From NCBI GenBank assembly GCA_034769895.1, contig CM068374.1:354564302-354628301 (forward strand): a stretch of 64,000 nt of DNA, in the 5' to 3' direction. Both the position numbers and the translations under genes were made by a program. The notes under the pieces were generated by a model, which made no database searches, was not told the origin of the DNA, and saw only the letters and a program-made list of their open reading frames with translations. This document shows, in pieces, positions 1 through 11,239 of this stretch. The stretch is from Magicicada septendecula (taxonomy: Eukaryota > Arthropoda > Insecta > Hemiptera > Cicadidae). How positions within the stretch are numbered: position 1 is the first letter of the stretch; the number at the start of each line of letters is the position of its first letter.

Positions 1-1
1 C

Positions 2-1144
2 ACACAGAACGACGGCCTACCCATGGGCTCCCCCATATCCAGCATTCTAGCAGAAGTCTTCCTCCAACACTTAGAAAAAACAAAAATACTCACAAACAAT
101 GACAGACACTCACATAAAATACTATATTGGCACAGATACGTTGATGACATTCTAATACTATACAGGGGAAACAAAAGACAATGTGAACAGTTACTAACGC
201 ACATAAACAAAATACATAAAAACATAACCTTCACTGCCGAATACGAACACAACAACACCATAAACTTCTTAGACCTCTCCATCACAAAACTAGAACACAG
301 GCACAAATTCAGTATATACAGAAAACCAACTACAACTGACACACTAATACACAACACCTCCAATCACCCAATACAACACAAACTAGCTGCTTTTAGAACC
401 ATGATACATAGACTTAACAACATCCCCTTAGATGAAATAGACTACAAAGACGAACTAAACACGATAAAATATCTAGCAGAATCTAACGGTTATGACAGAA
501 CAATAGTCAGTAAACTCCTACACAAAACACAAAACAAACAACAGACAAAGACAGAAAACAACAAATTCATAACACTAACATACATCAACAAACAAACAGA
601 AAAAATTGCCCACAAATTCAAAAAAGCAGGATACAGAATCGCTTACAAAACTACTAACAAAACAGAACACACACTATCAAAACGCATGCCCAAAGCACAA
701 AACAAATTCGATCTACCCGGTGTATATAAACTAAATTGTTCAAATTGCAGTAAATTCTACATAGGCCAGACAGGACGTAGCTTCAAACAGAGATACATTG
801 AACACACAAAAGCACTCCACACCACTACAGAATCTACCTTCGCAAACCACCTCATTGAAGCAAACCACACATATAAAAACATCGACAATAACATGAACAT
901 ACTACACGTACACACAAAAGGCCGAAAACTAGACACTCTAGAACAATTAGAAATATACAAACACACAAAAACAAATAAAAACGACATCCTAAACGAACAG
1001 ACACAATTCAAATCGCACGCATTATTCGAACACATCTCACCACACACACACACAGCTTCAATCTTTCGAAACACTTTCTCGTCGCCAACAACAAGACGAG
1101 CAGCGCTACTAACGACAGCCTCTGATGAAGCCTTCTATAGGTGA
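2..1144 (+). CDS. Penelope-like element ORF, C-terminal part (RT end + GIY-YIG endonuclease)
   Basis: The reading frame is already open at base 2, so the protein starts upstream of the window; the first in-frame ATG (23) lies inside the DG-x-P-MGSP box of reverse transcriptase and is not the true start. Visible order: MGSPISS box (about residues 1-7 from that ATG), the catalytic YVDD box (DILIL follows) near nt 140-150, RT thumb/linker, then a Cys-x2-Cys pair and the YIGQTGRSF-x-R core of a GIY-YIG endonuclease near nt 730-800. RT plus C-terminal GIY-YIG is the hallmark of Penelope-like elements, which prime cDNA synthesis at a chromosomal nick. No internal stop is seen, so this end could be functional, but the N-terminal part is out of view. 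The ORF ends 53 bases before element A begins, so A probably integrated in or just after the 3' UTR of this element. Family call is firm; completeness is unknown. Confidence 0.9.
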   Translation, partial: TQNDGLPMGSPISSILAEVFLQHLEKTKILTNNDRHSHKILYWHRYVDDILILYRGNKRQCEQLLTHINKIHKNITFTAEYEHNNTINFLDLSITKLEHRHKFSIYRKPTTTDTLIHNTSNHPIQHKLAAFRTMIHRLNNIPLDEIDYKDELNTIKYLAESNGYDRTIVSKLLHKTQNKQQTKTENNKFITLTYINKQTEKIAHKFKKAGYRIAYKTTNKTEHTLSKRMPKAQNKFDLPGVYKLNCSNCSKFYIGQTGRSFKQRYIEHTKALHTTTESTFANHLIEANHTYKNIDNNMNILHVHTKGRKLDTLEQLEIYKHTKTNKNDILNEQTQFKSHALFEHISPHTHTASIFRNTFSSPTTRRAALLTTASDEAFYR

Positions 1145-1197
1145 AAGCCGGTTTAGGCTGTAAGGTAAAACTTTACGTTTTTACTTATAAAAAACAT

Positions 1198-3171
1198 TGT
1201 GTTCCGAGTCGTCAATATTATAGTGATATTTAGTTATATATTAATGGTATGAACCATATAATAATTGTTATTTTTGTTTACAATATGAAAATGTTAATTT
1301 GAGTTATATGTTATTTGTTAATAGTATGAACCATATACTAATTGTTAACTTGTTAAAATAAGAAAATGTCAATCTATGTCACAATAGCAATGAAAGTCAG
1401 AGAGGGTATAAATCAATAACTACTATTTAAAAAACTTTGTATGTAAAAACTATTAGAAATTTAGGCCAAATGTTACAAACTAAAAACAGCCTCAAATTTG
1501 ATTAAATAAGTATAGAAATACAATTAAACTGAAGGAATTTACATAAGGTAAATCAGTAATAAAGTCATGTAATTATAAATATAAGTAAGGAAGATTTTGT
1601 AAAATTATAGCCAGAATTATTGTTAAAAATGGAAATGTAAGAACTCAAAATTTGGAGAGGGGAGTCATATATTACTGAATAATATTTTAAAACAAAACCG
1701 ATTAAGCTAATTGCAAGAAATTAAGGGAAGATAAACCTTTTATTACAATCTGAAATTTCATATAATCACCAATATAACTTATAATATGGCTTCATTTGAA
1801 AGACAAGGACAGGAAGCGAATTTTGAAAATTACATAAAATGAAGAAACAAATTACCATTTTAGTTTAAAAACTTAATAAAACTACATTATTTGGTATCAA
1901 ATTATGCAGAATGAACTGAAGAAGAAGATTAAATAGTTACTAGCTAATAAATTTGAAGAATAACAAAAATATAATCAGTTATATAATGTAAATTATCACA
2001 TCTACAGGATGCAAGAGAAAGTTTGAACAATGCTTTGAATAATATTGTCTTGGCTAAGACTTTGGCCAAGGAAGGAGGAAGTAATTTAGTTGATTATTGA
2101 ACGCTGAATGATACACTTGATACGTGTTCTTAAAAACCTTAACCTAGTTACTACAACCGTAATGGCGAACGATTTCGAAGCCTAAAAGTAACGAACGGGA
2201 GTTTCAATAAAAAACATATTTTAAACGGAGACCGAGTGAAACAGACACCTACAAACATTCAACTAACACTATACAGAACAGAACACCAGTGAATACAACA
2301 GGTTAAAACCATTAAAACAGTAATAACACGTAACCATAAAAGTGCTAACATACGCCTAACATACATAAGTGAATTTGACTTAATATGACACTATTTTTCC
2401 GAATACAACACCAAAACTGAACCAGAGACACTCCACCAACACAAGAAGGAAGAATTGCAGCCACCAGGATGTAAATTCAGAGGAAAAGCATATTTATTAA
2501 ACTTTGAATCAGCGAGGTGAGGCTAACTCCCAACTACACACTAGAGGCAGCCATCTTTGATTACCCATCATCCAACTCAACACAGCCACCACACTACGGA
2601 TTTGGTTTCACAACAGCTTACTTACTACTATATATCAAATATTAAATCTGTATTTTAATTTTTAAGGTGATATATTTGTACTGTTATACTTGATAAACTT
2701 AACCCTTATTTCTCTGACTTACCATAAAATAACTGCTAAAAGAACCTTTTATATATAATTGTACGATAAAACAACACCCTGAGAATCGATTAACAAATCG
2801 ATAAAGAGTCCAAAGATATTAAATTGTTAATAAAATTTCTTATTTATATCATACTTCCACAGTTTTTTTCATTCCTAGAATAAATAATATAATAATTAAA
2901 TTTAGTAGAAGTAACAACCAGGATCTCACCACGAAAAAGGAAGATAACCTCCAAAATAAGAAAAGTAAACAAATCGATTGTTCTTGGAGACGAATCTATC
3001 AAGTGGCGAGAGAATTTAAAAAATACCGAAAAATCAATAAAACAATTAAAACAATAAATAAACATTTCTGAACACCACAAAACATAATTAATTAATTGTT
3101 TTTAATTAATTATATATAAAAAAAATTCATAAACAAAATTTTTTTAACACGAACATTATTTTTAAAATTAA

Positions 3172-3220
<49 letters not shown>

Positions 3221-3249
3221 AACACACACACACAAAACGTTTAGTTACA
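1198..3249 (+). repeat. Element A 5' LTR
   Basis: This matches 55788-57816 nearly base for base from about 1234 on, with scattered substitutions and small indels. It ends in TTACA directly before the primer-binding site. Near its start are two diverged tandem copies (about 1241-1311 and 1312-1385) of a unit with the short inverted repeat TATG-aac-CATA. An (AT)20 run at 3177-3216 is followed by an AC run; the 3' LTR has (AT)18 at the same place. A minus-strand ORF near 2844-3080 recurs in the other LTR and looks like chance. Promoter and polyadenylation sites cannot be placed by eye. Confidence 0.85.
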
Positions 3250-3252
3250 AAT

Positions 3253-3270
3253 TGGCGCACAACTGAGGGG
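3253..3270 (+). other. Element A primer-binding site
   Basis: TGGCGCACAACTGAGGGG begins three bases after the LTR end. The leading TGG complements a tRNA 3' CCA tail, as in other LTR elements. B begins with TGGCGCGCCAACTAG at the same place. I cannot name the tRNA. Confidence 0.6.
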
Positions 3271-3357
3271 CTTTAATTAGCGATTGACAGGCCACTAGAA
3301 TTTGCCCAATCCCTAATTGGAGGTTGGCAGCAGCTATAGAGTTAGAGAAAATGGAAG

Positions 3358-5565
3358 ATGCAACGACGAGCAACCTCGAAGAAACGGGCGGTGGAGGCCG
3401 AAAAGGAGATTGAAATCGATATGGAAAATAAAGAGGCGACGCCAGTGGAAGATGTGGAAAGGTTATTACCGCCAGTATTATCTAAACAACCCGCACAACC
3501 AGAGGAACGAACCGAAGTACCCACCCAAACAGGAGACGTCAATGCCCCAGAGAAGGAGGTAGAGAAATCCGAGACCACGGGAGATACGAAGATAGATAAG
3601 ATGATGGAAATGCTCCTACAAATGGCTAAGAAAATGGAAGAAACTAGCAAGAAGATGGAGAAGAAAATGGATTCTACCAAGGAAGACTTGCATAAGAAAA
3701 TGGATTCTACAAAGGAAGACAACCAATCCTATAGTAAGAAGATGGAAGAAAGGATAGGAGGAAAATTAGAAGGACTGAAGGAGGACAACCAGTCTTTGAA
3801 GGAAGAATTCATAATAACCAAAGAAGAGTTGGGTAATAAAATTTAAAACACCAATAAGAGACTAGAGGAAACCAGCAAGGAAATGAAAGAAGACAACCGA
3901 TCTTTGAGTCAGAAAATTGATGAGACTAACCAGAAAATGGAGGAAAATAACAGGAAAATGGAAGAGAAGATGGGGGAGAAGTTGGAAGAATTAAGAGAGG
4001 ATAACCAACTACTAAGAGAAGAATTAAGGGAGGTTAACCAGGAGAATCTGGATAAGTTAGACGAAAGGATGGAGTTATTAAGAGAAGAAATGAGCAAGGA
4101 ACTCAACGTTAATAAGAAGTCTATAAATAAAAAAATGGAAGAAGAAACCATAATGATAAATCAACAAATCAGGGAAATTGACGGAAAATGTAACCAAACC
4201 GAAAGGGAAGTACAGGAGTTCAAGGAAGTGGTAAACATCAAGTTTATGAATATTGAAGAGCACGGTCGCAAGAAAGCGGAAGAACAACGGAAGGAAAATC
4301 AGGAAGAACTCGGGAGAGTACGGAGCCAAGTCGCGGAACGGTGTGATGGGATGGAAGAGGCTATGACCAATATTACGGGTCAAGTACGGCAGAGCCAAGA
4401 AGAGATGGAAGTTTTGAGAAATCGACCCACTAATTTTACCGGGATACCCATAAATGAAAACCGGGAATGGCTGAACTTCCGGCAATACAAGAGGAATCCT
4501 ATGGAGTTCCTGGCCCGGATAGAGGAATATTTTGCCAAGCATAGAGGGAGTCGATGGAACAATAACCGTGAGATTTTGGACGAGTCATTCAGGGAGATGA
4601 CAGATAACTGGTGGATGGCGAACCGTAGCGAGATTGAGGACTACCAACAGTTCAGGAAACTGTTTAAGGCCAAATACTGGTCAGAAACAACCCAGAACCT
4701 GATCAGGGATAATATTTGCTATGGAAAGTACAGGCCCCAAATAGGAAATACCATGACAGCCTATTTCCTAGGGAAAGTGTGCCTGGCAAAACATCTAGAG
4801 CTGGCAATACCCGAAGAATGTCTAGTGAACAAACTATCTTATCACTATGTCAAGGATATCATCAGAGCGAGGAGAGGTAGCCAGATTAAAACGGTGCAGG
4901 CCATGACTGAGTTGTTAGAGAGCTACGAGAATGAAGAATACTACCGTCAAAGTAGGAGGAGGAATGATAGACCGGAGGGGAGAACTAACCAGTACCCCAG
5001 TAATGGTAATAACTATCCTGGAAACCGCAACCAGCAAAATAATTACAACGGCAACAATAACCCGCTGCACAATAACAATAACTTTAACGGCAACCAAAAC
5101 GGTAATAGAAATAATAACCAAGACCCTAATAACCGTAATAATTTTTATCAACCCCCTAACAACCCATATAGTCAGAGAAGCCCCTACCCCGGTAATAATG
5201 AACGGTATTACCAGAATAATAGAAATTACAATAATAACTATAATAGTAATAATAATAGAGTTTCCCGTCCTAGAGTTAATTTTATAAGAGCAGAAGATCG
5301 AGGACCGAGAAGATTCAACCGTCAACGGAGGAATAGTTTCCATGATGGAGATCGCCGATGAAGAAGCGAAGAACGGGACGGTCCAAGGTATGAACAAAGA
5401 AGAAGAAGTACCAGCCTGGAGGATCCTGGCCGACAGCAAAACAGAGAAATAACATTCGAACAGGATACAGAGTGGCAGGAAACGACTCAGGGTTTCCAAA
5501 ACGACGCCTCGGTCAACCCGAGTGCCAACGATGACAACAATAACTTAAACGGGAGGAGGCAGTGA
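3358..5565 (+). pseudogene. gag: Element A gag (two nonsense codons)
   Basis: This is the capsid polyprotein of a Gypsy element. One frame runs from ATG 3358 to TGA 5563-5565 and is interrupted by TAA at 3844-3846 and TGA at 5359-5361; beyond each stop the same frame continues with homologous protein. The N-terminal 300 or so residues are a Glu/Lys-rich heptad-like coiled coil with repeated KKMEE/KEDNQS motifs. A retrotransposon capsid-like domain follows (about nt 4450-4900: W-x-NFRQYKRNPMEFL, DNWW, KYWSE-T-QN, YFLGKV, IPEECLV), then an Asn-rich tract (about 4980-5260) and an Arg-rich tail. No CCHC zinc knuckle is visible, so RNA binding is presumably by the basic tail. B gag is clearly homologous. 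An ATG at 3351 is in another frame and soon stops. Confidence 0.85.
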
Positions 5566-5599
5566 TAAACCATCATGACCCATTACTGCTCCTATTCCC
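5544..5599 (+). promoter_or_regulatory. Element A gag-pol -1 frameshift site with stem-loop
   Basis: In the gag frame the codons AAC TTA AAC give the heptamer C-TTA-AAC (5544-5550), a near-canonical -1 slippery site. Directly after it, GGGAGGAGGCAGTGAT (5551-5566) can pair with ATTACTGCTCCTATTCCC (5582-5599), with one G-T pair and small bulges, enclosing the gag stop at 5563. Protease lies in the -1 frame and has no independent start. Function is inferred from the family and from the matching layout in B. Confidence 0.6.
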
Positions 5600-8500
5600 T
5601 GGGTATATAAACGAGTTGCAAGAGGCAACCGAGTTAAAAAGCATCACCATCATAAGTAACAACTACTTAAAGAACATTAGAACGGAACTATTGGAGGAAA
5701 ACGAAATTAGCCTAGATAGTCAAAATGAGATATTGTATATAAAAGCGGAAGTGGAAGGAATCCCCACGAAAATCATGATTGATACCGGTGCGGATATTTC
5801 TATAATAAATGTGAACGAACTGGAAAGAATCCAGAAAGAGTGTGGTAAAACTTTGCCTATGTTACCAGTAAACAATATTGTCTTAATAGGTGCAACTGGC
5901 CGCCAGAACAAAACTATTCGAAAACAAGTTTCAGTAAATATCGTTAGCCGTGGTATAGCTTTAGATATGGAATTTTTGATCGCCACCGGATTACCATTCA
6001 ATATATTGGTAGATTGCGATATTTTAAGAAGGCACTCCGCCATTATCGACCTTAACCAAGAAAAGGTATCACTATTTCCAGACGGAATAACATGGACAGC
6101 AGATTTGGTAGGAGGCACGAATATACTTCCCAATACAATACACCAACAACTTCGCAAAATAAATTTTGTAGAGAACAGATCCATTCATAAACCAATAATA
6201 TATAATAATGGAGTAGAGGATTTATGGTCAGTGAAGATACAAGAAATACAAGACTTCCAGTGCGGAACCAACCACGAAAAAATACCCATACACCAAGCAA
6301 ATCGTTTAATAAGGGTATACGAAAGATACAAGTCCGTATTTTCAGATGAACCAGGTAAAGTCAAGAACTACCAGTGTAAGCTTGAGTTTAAGGAAAACGT
6401 GGAATTTAACCGGAGGTCATACCCAATCGCGCATTCACTGAAGGAGGCCGTGAGAACAGAAATTAATAAGATGATCAGCAGTGACATAATTGAGATTAGT
6501 CAATCTCCATACACTAGTCCAATCATTGCTGTTCCCAAGAAAGACGGACAAGTCCGGCTCTGTTTGGATGCGCGCGAGCTAAATAAAACTATTGTCAATG
6601 ACCGAACATCACCCGGTGAAATAGAGGAGATCCTAAAACGATTTCACGGCACCAAGTTTATCAGCACATGGGACACTGTATGTGGTTACTAGCAAGTGGA
6701 GTTGCATCCACAAAGTCGTCAGTACGTGGCGTTCATTTTCGAAGGGCGCAATTACCAGTTCAAGAGACTGCCCTTCGGACTTGTAAATTCTGTAGCCATC
6801 TTTGTGGCCTGTATGGACCAAATACTTGGACAAGAAGCACTCCAATTTACTACAGTCTATGTGGACGATTTGCTCATTACTTCGGAGACCTGGGAGGAAC
6901 ACTGTTACCGAGTAGAACATGTACTCGAAAAGTTAGCGCAGAATAATATAACACTGAAATTGGAGAAATCCAAGTTCATTGCGCGAGAAGTACAATTCTT
7001 AGGTTTCAACCTGGACGATAGAGGTATTACCCCATCAGCAGAAAAAGTGGAGGCAATTCAGAAGTTCCCGAAACCAAAGAACAGGAAACAGTTACAATCT
7101 TTCCTCGGACTCTGTAACTATTACAGGAAGTTCCAGCACAAATATTCCGAGCTGACAGCCAAGTTTCAACCACAATTGTCTGCAAAAAACAAATGGACCT
7201 GGGGTGAAGAATAGGATATTACCTTCCAACTGATTAAAGAAAAGTTTTTAGAGAGTGTTATACTTCGTCACCCGGATTTTAAGAAACCTTTCTTTTTGAA
7301 CTGTGATGCTAGCGACATCAGCTTAGGAACCACGTTATATCAAGAAGATGAGGAGGGTCACCATCTGGTGATAAGCTTTGCTAGTCGTACCCTGAATCAA
7401 TGCGAAAAGAATTATAATGTGACCGAGAAAGAATTGCTTAGTGTGGTATTCGCATGCAGCAAATTCCGGACATATATTCTCGGGTATCCAGTCACCGTCC
7501 GCACTGATCATAAATCCATCTCATTTCTACGTAGGTGCAAATTGAGTCACGGCCGATTGGCTAGATGGGTACTCGACCTACAAGAATACAACTTACAATG
7601 GGAGTATATTCCGGGGAAAAAGAATGTGGTAGCCGATGTATTATCACGGATCAATTTGGAAGACCAGACCTTCGAGGAAGAGAAGGAGAGCTTAGTCAAA
7701 ATTTACAACCTAATGAAAACCAGATCCGACTTAGAAGCTGTATTGATAAACATCCATACCCACCAACAGTCTGACCCTAAACTAAAAACCATTATGAATC
7801 AATTGGAAGCAGGCGATGAAACCGTTTCTAAATACTACCACCTCAATAAAGGTATATTATTCGTCAAAACAGCCTTGAATGAAGAAACATGGAAGGTGAT
7901 TATTCCGAACCAAATCGAGAAGGAGATTATAATCGATTACCATGTAAGGTATGGCCATATGGGAGCGCTTAAAGTGACACAAGCTTTAGATGAGAATTGT
8001 AAGATAAAGAACATCAACCGAAAGGTAAGAAATTACCTGAAGTCGTGTAGTATTTGCCAGTGCATTAAAATTAACAACGAAAAGAAAGAAGGTATAATGA
8101 TACCGATCACATCGAAAGCGAAACTGGAAAAAGTATTTTTAGACATCTGCGGGCCATTTCCCCATAGTGGTGGTCAACACAGGTACAAATACCTAATCAT
8201 AATAATGGACCATTATACAAAATACGTAAAGCTATATCAGGTTAATCGGGCAACAACAGTAAAAGTTCTTGCAGTCATAACAGAATTGTATGTGCCAGAA
8301 ATAGGTAAACCATCTTCAATCATTACCGACCATGGTACTCAGTTTAAAGGGAGAAGATGGCGAGACACATTATTATCACTTGGGATCAAAACATATAAGA
8401 CGTCAGTCTACCAACCAAGTAGTAATCCAGCTGAAAGGGTACTGAGAGAAGTGGGTAGAATCTTGCGAACGTACTGTCACAACCAACAGAAAAAGTGGCA

Positions 8501-8945
8501 AGAGTACTTAGCAGCAACAGAGAAATTCCTAAATTTCGCCCACCATCCAGCTATAGGAACTACCCCTTAATCCGCCATGTATGAGAAACCAACCCCCCGA
8601 GAGATTGAAGAAATAATAGAGTTCCCAACGAACGATGGTCGTAAGTTTGACCAGGTGAAGTTCTATAACAAGGTGGCCGAAGACCAAGAGAAACGGCAAG
8701 CCAAATATCAAAAGGAAATAGGACGAATTATAACCTATAAAGAGGGTGAAAAAGTTCTGTTCAAAAATCGAGAACTACCCAGCACCCTAGAAGGGATTAC
8801 CAAAAAACTATTGTTACTATATACTGGACCATATGTCTTCGTAAAAAATAATAATAATAATACATACGAACTGAAAGAAATAGTTTCCGAAAGAGTTAAA
8901 GGAGTGTACAACCAAGCCTCCATAAAAAAGTATTCTGAAGAATGA
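5562..8945 (+). pseudogene. pol: Element A pol: protease-RT-RNase H-integrase (three nonsense codons)
   Basis: A single frame, -1 relative to gag, carries the whole polyprotein. Protease has the active-site triad region IDTGAD (about nt 5780) and the partner ILVDCDILR (about 6006). RT follows, with LPFGL and an intact catalytic YVDD at 6858-6869; then RNase H (NCDASD, TEKELLS, RTDHKS, VADVLSR) and integrase (HV-x-YGH plus C-x2-C zinc finger, catalytic D in FLDICGP, D in ITDHGTQF, E in NPAERV, and a C-terminal GPY/F module, LYTGPYVF). Stops at 6690-6692 (Trp codon to TAG in GYWQVE), 7212-7214 (Gln to TAG) and 8568-8570 (Tyr to TAA) break it, each explained by one substitution when compared with B. 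Unlike B, protease and RT share one frame. No env follows. Confidence 0.9.
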
Positions 8946-8998
8946 ATTTTGAATAGAAAAAATAAGAATAAAATAAAATAACAAAAATTCAAAAATAA

Positions 8999-9856
8999 TA
9001 GTAAGACCAACTTACTACAAACAATTCTGAAAGAAACCATTTGGAATAATTTAAAAGGAAGAATTTAGAATTATAATAAAAAACATAAAAATTCAAAAAT
9101 ATAGTAAGACCAACTTACTACAAACAATTTTGAAAGAAACCATTGGGAATAATTAAAAGGAAGAATTTAGAATTAAAATTATGAAAATTCTAAAAACTAA
9201 GTAAGCACATCTTACTACCAAATATTTATGAATCAACTTTTGAACTAAAGGAAAAAAAACAGAATTAAAAATCACAACTAAATTCTAAAATATAGTAAGA
9301 CCAACTTACTACACACAATTTGAGAAAGAAACAATTTGAGATATAATTAAAAAGAAGAATTTGAATTAAAAAAACATCCAAATTCAAAAATATTAGTAAG
9401 ACCAGCTTACACACTACAATTTAGAAAAAAAGCATTTGGTATAAATAAAAAGAAAAAGAAAAAGAAAAAGAATTTTGAATTAAAAATCATAAAAATTCAA
9501 AAAACAAGTAAGAACAACTTACTACAAACAATTCTGAAAGTAAACATTTGGAATAACTGAAGAAGAAAAGGAATTTTGAATTAAAAAACATAAAAATTCA
9601 AAAAATATAGTAAGACCAACTTACTACAAACAAATTTGAAAGAAACAATTTGAGATTAAAAATAAAAAGAAGAATTTGGAGTAAAATAAAACAAAGAATT
9701 TGGAATTTAGAATTAACAAATAAATTCTAAAATATAAGTAAGAACAACTTACTACACACAATTTTGAAGAGAAACAATTTGGAATAAATAAAAAGAGAAG
9801 AATGTGAATTTTGATAAAAACATCAAAATTTAAAAACAAAATAAGATCAACTTATT
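8999..9856 (+). repeat. Tandem stem-loop repeats in the 3' non-coding region of element A
   Basis: Nine diverged units of about 93-129 bases each carry a short perfect inverted repeat, typically TAGTAAG-accaa-CTTACTA, at 8999, 9102, 9200, 9293, 9394, 9507, 9608, 9737 and 9840. Loops vary (accaa, cacat, aacaa, atcaa) while stems pair; the last unit has AATAAG with CTTATT, a paired change. Units also hold TTTTGAATT with AATTCAAAA arms. Element B has two such stem-loops at the equivalent position. Structural conservation suggests an RNA-level role such as export or packaging, but that is inference. Confidence 0.75.
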
Positions 9857-11239
9857 ACAAATGATTTATGAAAAGTTATGGGAAAATAAAAAGAAGAATA
9901 TGAATTCTGTATAAAACTAACAAAGTTCTAAAAGTAAATATGTTCCACTTATAAATAAATTTAGAAGAAAATAATATGATTAATTGAGAAAAAGAATTAA
10001 AAATAGTCCAGAATAAATGTGAATATCTAACATTTGAAGGAGTAGAGAAGAAAAACAAAAAAAGAGTGTGATATACAAGAGAAGGCAATAATTTGGAAAC
10101 AAAGAGAAGAATCTGTTATTATAAAAATGAGAACGACCTATGACTAACTACTTATGAAACAACTATGGAAACAAATAATCAAGAAAAATGATTATGATAT
10201 TACTCAGTTCTGAAGAAACAAAGAAGAACAACTCAAACCAAACATATGGAGATGATTTTGAAAAATAATAATAATAAGACCTATATGAAACGCAAAGAGA
10301 AGAAGTACAACATGAAATATAATATAAATAAATTAATTTTAATGAATGCAAAGGCGGATTAATGACTTTCTGAGAGAAAAGAAAGAAAAATATAATTAAA
10401 TAATATGATCACAATAACAACCTGAATATCAATTATAAAGATACACATTGAAAAAATTAACTAACATAAAATAAGACCATTCAAATAATTGATAAGAACC
10501 AAAGAGAAAATACATATAAAAAAGTATGCTATAATGTAAATAACCAGAAGAAAATATAATGAAAATTCAGATGTAGAAGGAAAAAAGTTACACTATAACT
10601 AGTAACAAGAAGTATTAACAAAAGTTTCCAACCGTAATTAAAATGAATATATCAGACGAGCTAAGAGTTTAGAAGAATATATATAATGAGAATAATAAAT
10701 AGTAAGAAGAATAACTGAGATAGAAAATGTGAGATAATCTGAGAAACAACGAAGTGAAGAATCCAAAGATATTTTCAAAAAAATAGTCATAAGGTGGACT
10801 ATTCTTAGATAATTTTTATTCGATGACTGACTGTAGATAATTCCAGCAGCATTATGTTTTTGAGCAGAGATGAATGGCCTCTGGACTCAATTTGAAGTGA
10901 TGTATGGCCAGCAGAGTTGTGAAGCCTACAGTGCCCCTCTGAACTGCCCCAGCTCACACGTTAGGGAATTAATATCCCAGGGATAAAACACGAAGTTTAT
11001 AAGAAAAGAAAATATATAATAATAATAATAATAATAATTATATATCTCAGAAGACACTAACTATCCAAGAAGGATCAAAAGTCAGATAAGTGACTATATA
11101 AAATTTATTAAGCTCAAATATGAAAAAGTCGATATATAAATGGAGAGGAAAATTAAGAATAAAAAATAATAAAATTGTCATAAGCAATTATTTCATCCAT
11201 TATCAAGTCTGAAATAATCACTTCTGGAGGAGAGCAATC
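9857..11239. other. Element A 3' internal non-coding region, left part
   Basis: This is A-rich sequence with no convincing ORF on either strand. A degenerate further stem-loop unit may sit near 9930-9955. An (AAT)n run lies at about 11018-11038. The region stops abruptly where the first B LTR begins; its continuation is 48211-49072. Confidence 0.6.

Noticed and set aside
8999..9856. CRISPR-like array of regular repeats
   Set aside because: Units are diverged, A/T-rich and lie inside a eukaryotic retrotransposon; there are no unique spacers or cas genes.
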